Part shown: positions 22,134 to 22,862 of the stretch, piece after piece
How the letters are laid out: each line of letters begins with the position of its first letter
Numbering within the stretch: position 1 is the first letter of the stretch
Position numbers and translations under genes: made by a program
Notes under the pieces: model-generated
Told to the model about the DNA's origin: nothing
The model's database searches: none
What the model saw: the letters and a program-made list of their open reading frames with translations, nothing else
Source: Euryarchaeota archaeon UBA111
GTDB lineage: Archaea > Thermoplasmatota > Poseidoniia > Poseidoniales > Poseidoniaceae
Assembly (NCBI GenBank): GCA_002506025.1
Contig: DAWS01000148.1
Coordinates: 1 to 22,862 of the forward strand
Direction: 5' to 3'
Length of the DNA: 22,862 bases

Positions 22134-22789
22134 TTATTCGCTTGATTCCAAGCAAGGTCCAAGTAATGCTCTATTTTCTCTAAATCACTGGTAACCCTAG
22201 AAATATCTACCACCGGCCAAGATGCAATCTTTGATCGCTCAATAAGTGCTTCTTGTATCCTTCTAATGCGGTCAAAATTAGCGATATAACGGTCGTGTCT
22301 TCTGAACGAGTGGGCGTCTCTGGATTTAATCATGGATTGATGTTTTGTTTCATCACTTACTGCCATGACGACTCCAACTGCTATGCCTCCAGAATCTATC
22401 CAGTCTCGAATCAGACGGTCACTTGGTATTATGTGAACGCCCTCGAGTAGTAAATCGATACCTTCTCGCAATGCTCTATTGATTGTTGCTTCAATCCCTC
22501 GTTCAACTGCTCTGCATGTTTCTATCCAATCAATTACTGCGTCATTTGATTCACCAATTGAGAAGGAAGAACGATGTAAGGCTGGGTCATCGTTGTTATC
22601 ATCGGCAGCGCGCAATACTTCTCTAATTGCATCTGTTGATAGCAATCTAGCAAAGTTGCTTTTAGCACCGAGTTTCATTGCTACTGTCGATTTGCCAGTG
22701 CCTGTTGCCCCAGCGATAATCAATAGCCTTGGCGGCCGATTAGCAATGGTCTTTGCTGTGGTTTCAGCAATCCCAACTTTTCGAGCCAT
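22130..22789 (-). CDS. 2-phosphoglycerate kinase-like P-loop protein
   Basis: The 219-residue protein has Walker A IIAGATGTGKSTVAMKL (24-40), LLSTDAIREVLR, HRSSFSIGESND, a basic RGIEATINRALREGIDLLLEGVHIIP segment (Walker B-like near 113-121), and SRDAHSFRRHDRYIANFDRIRRIQEALIERS. These match the catalytic domain of archaeal 2-phosphoglycerate kinase, which makes 2,3-bisphosphoglycerate on the way to cyclic 2,3-diphosphoglycerate, a compatible solute of some methanogens. The N-terminal ATP-cone found in many members is missing, so the substrate may differ; related proteins of similar length occur in bacteria with unknown roles. The gene is convergent with the filament operon and has its own promoter. 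Confidence 0.82.
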   Translation of the reverse strand: MARKVGIAETTAKTIANRPPRLLIIAGATGTGKSTVAMKLGAKSNFARLLSTDAIREVLRAADDNNDDPALHRSSFSIGESNDAVIDWIETCRAVERGIEATINRALREGIDLLLEGVHIIPSDRLIRDWIDSGGIAVGVVMAVSDETKHQSMIKSRDAHSFRRHDRYIANFDRIRRIQEALIERSKIASWPVVDISRVTSDLEKIEHYLDLAWNQANN

Positions 22790-22810
22790 GATGTGTGTAT
22801 GATGAACTGT

Positions 22811-22820
22811 AGATTATAGT
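22811..22820 (-). promoter_or_regulatory. TATA-like box of the 2-phosphoglycerate kinase-like gene
   Basis: ACTATAATCT on the minus strand is centred about 27 bases before the ATG at 22789, the spacing expected for a leaderless archaeal transcript. Nothing further was recognised between this box and the window end. Confidence 0.5.
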
Positions 22821-22862
22821 TGTCACCATTCATAAGACAAATTCCCTAAATTACTTGGCACC

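Overview
The window is a compact piece of an archaeal chromosome of moderate GC content. Archaeal markers are the chromatin protein Alba, a stand-alone Bud32 kinase, a UPF0200-type P-loop kinase, a 2-phosphoglycerate-kinase-like protein, an ArlI/FlaI-type secretion ATPase with FlaJ-like partners, and TATA boxes 23-30 bases upstream of several starts. Large secreted proteins held by one C-terminal membrane helix, close packing and frequent TTG starts suggest a planktonic Thermoplasmatota lineage such as Marine Group II/III. That placement is inference from gene style, not from a phylogenetic marker.

Layout. 1-206 (-) is the 5' end of threonyl-tRNA synthetase. 357-3452 (+) is a large surface protein. 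3503-3574 is tRNA-Gly(GCC), followed by a hairpin and a partial copy of the tRNA 3' end. 3701-6231 holds Alba, an ArsC-type phosphatase/reductase (-), a small membrane protein, and an Mrp/NBP35 ATPase with a DUF971 gene just downstream. 6314-8392 is a PAP2-type membrane enzyme fused to an ectodomain, converging on nadA (-). 9634-12895 holds bud32, a ferritin-like protein (-), crcB (-), an ITP pyrophosphatase, and a two-helix acidic membrane protein. 12905-16940 holds an enoyl-CoA hydratase (-), an ABC ATPase/permease pair, and a UPF0200 kinase behind a promoter rich in palindromes. 17045-22133 is a five-gene type IV filament operon: ATPase, two GspF/FlaJ-like platform proteins and two pilin-like proteins. 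22130-22789 (-) is a 2-phosphoglycerate-kinase-like gene.

Most genes are housekeeping. Three units look co-functional: mrp with DUF971 (Fe-S assembly, resembling a split HCF101), the ABC ATPase/permease pair, and the filament operon. The least expected observations are an Mrp with no cysteine at all, filament platform proteins with cysteine-bearing exterior domains, a tRNA 3'-end copy that includes an encoded CCA, and a promoter with tandem identical 13-bp palindromes two helical turns apart. No mobile element, CRISPR array or stretch over 300 bases without a gene was seen.
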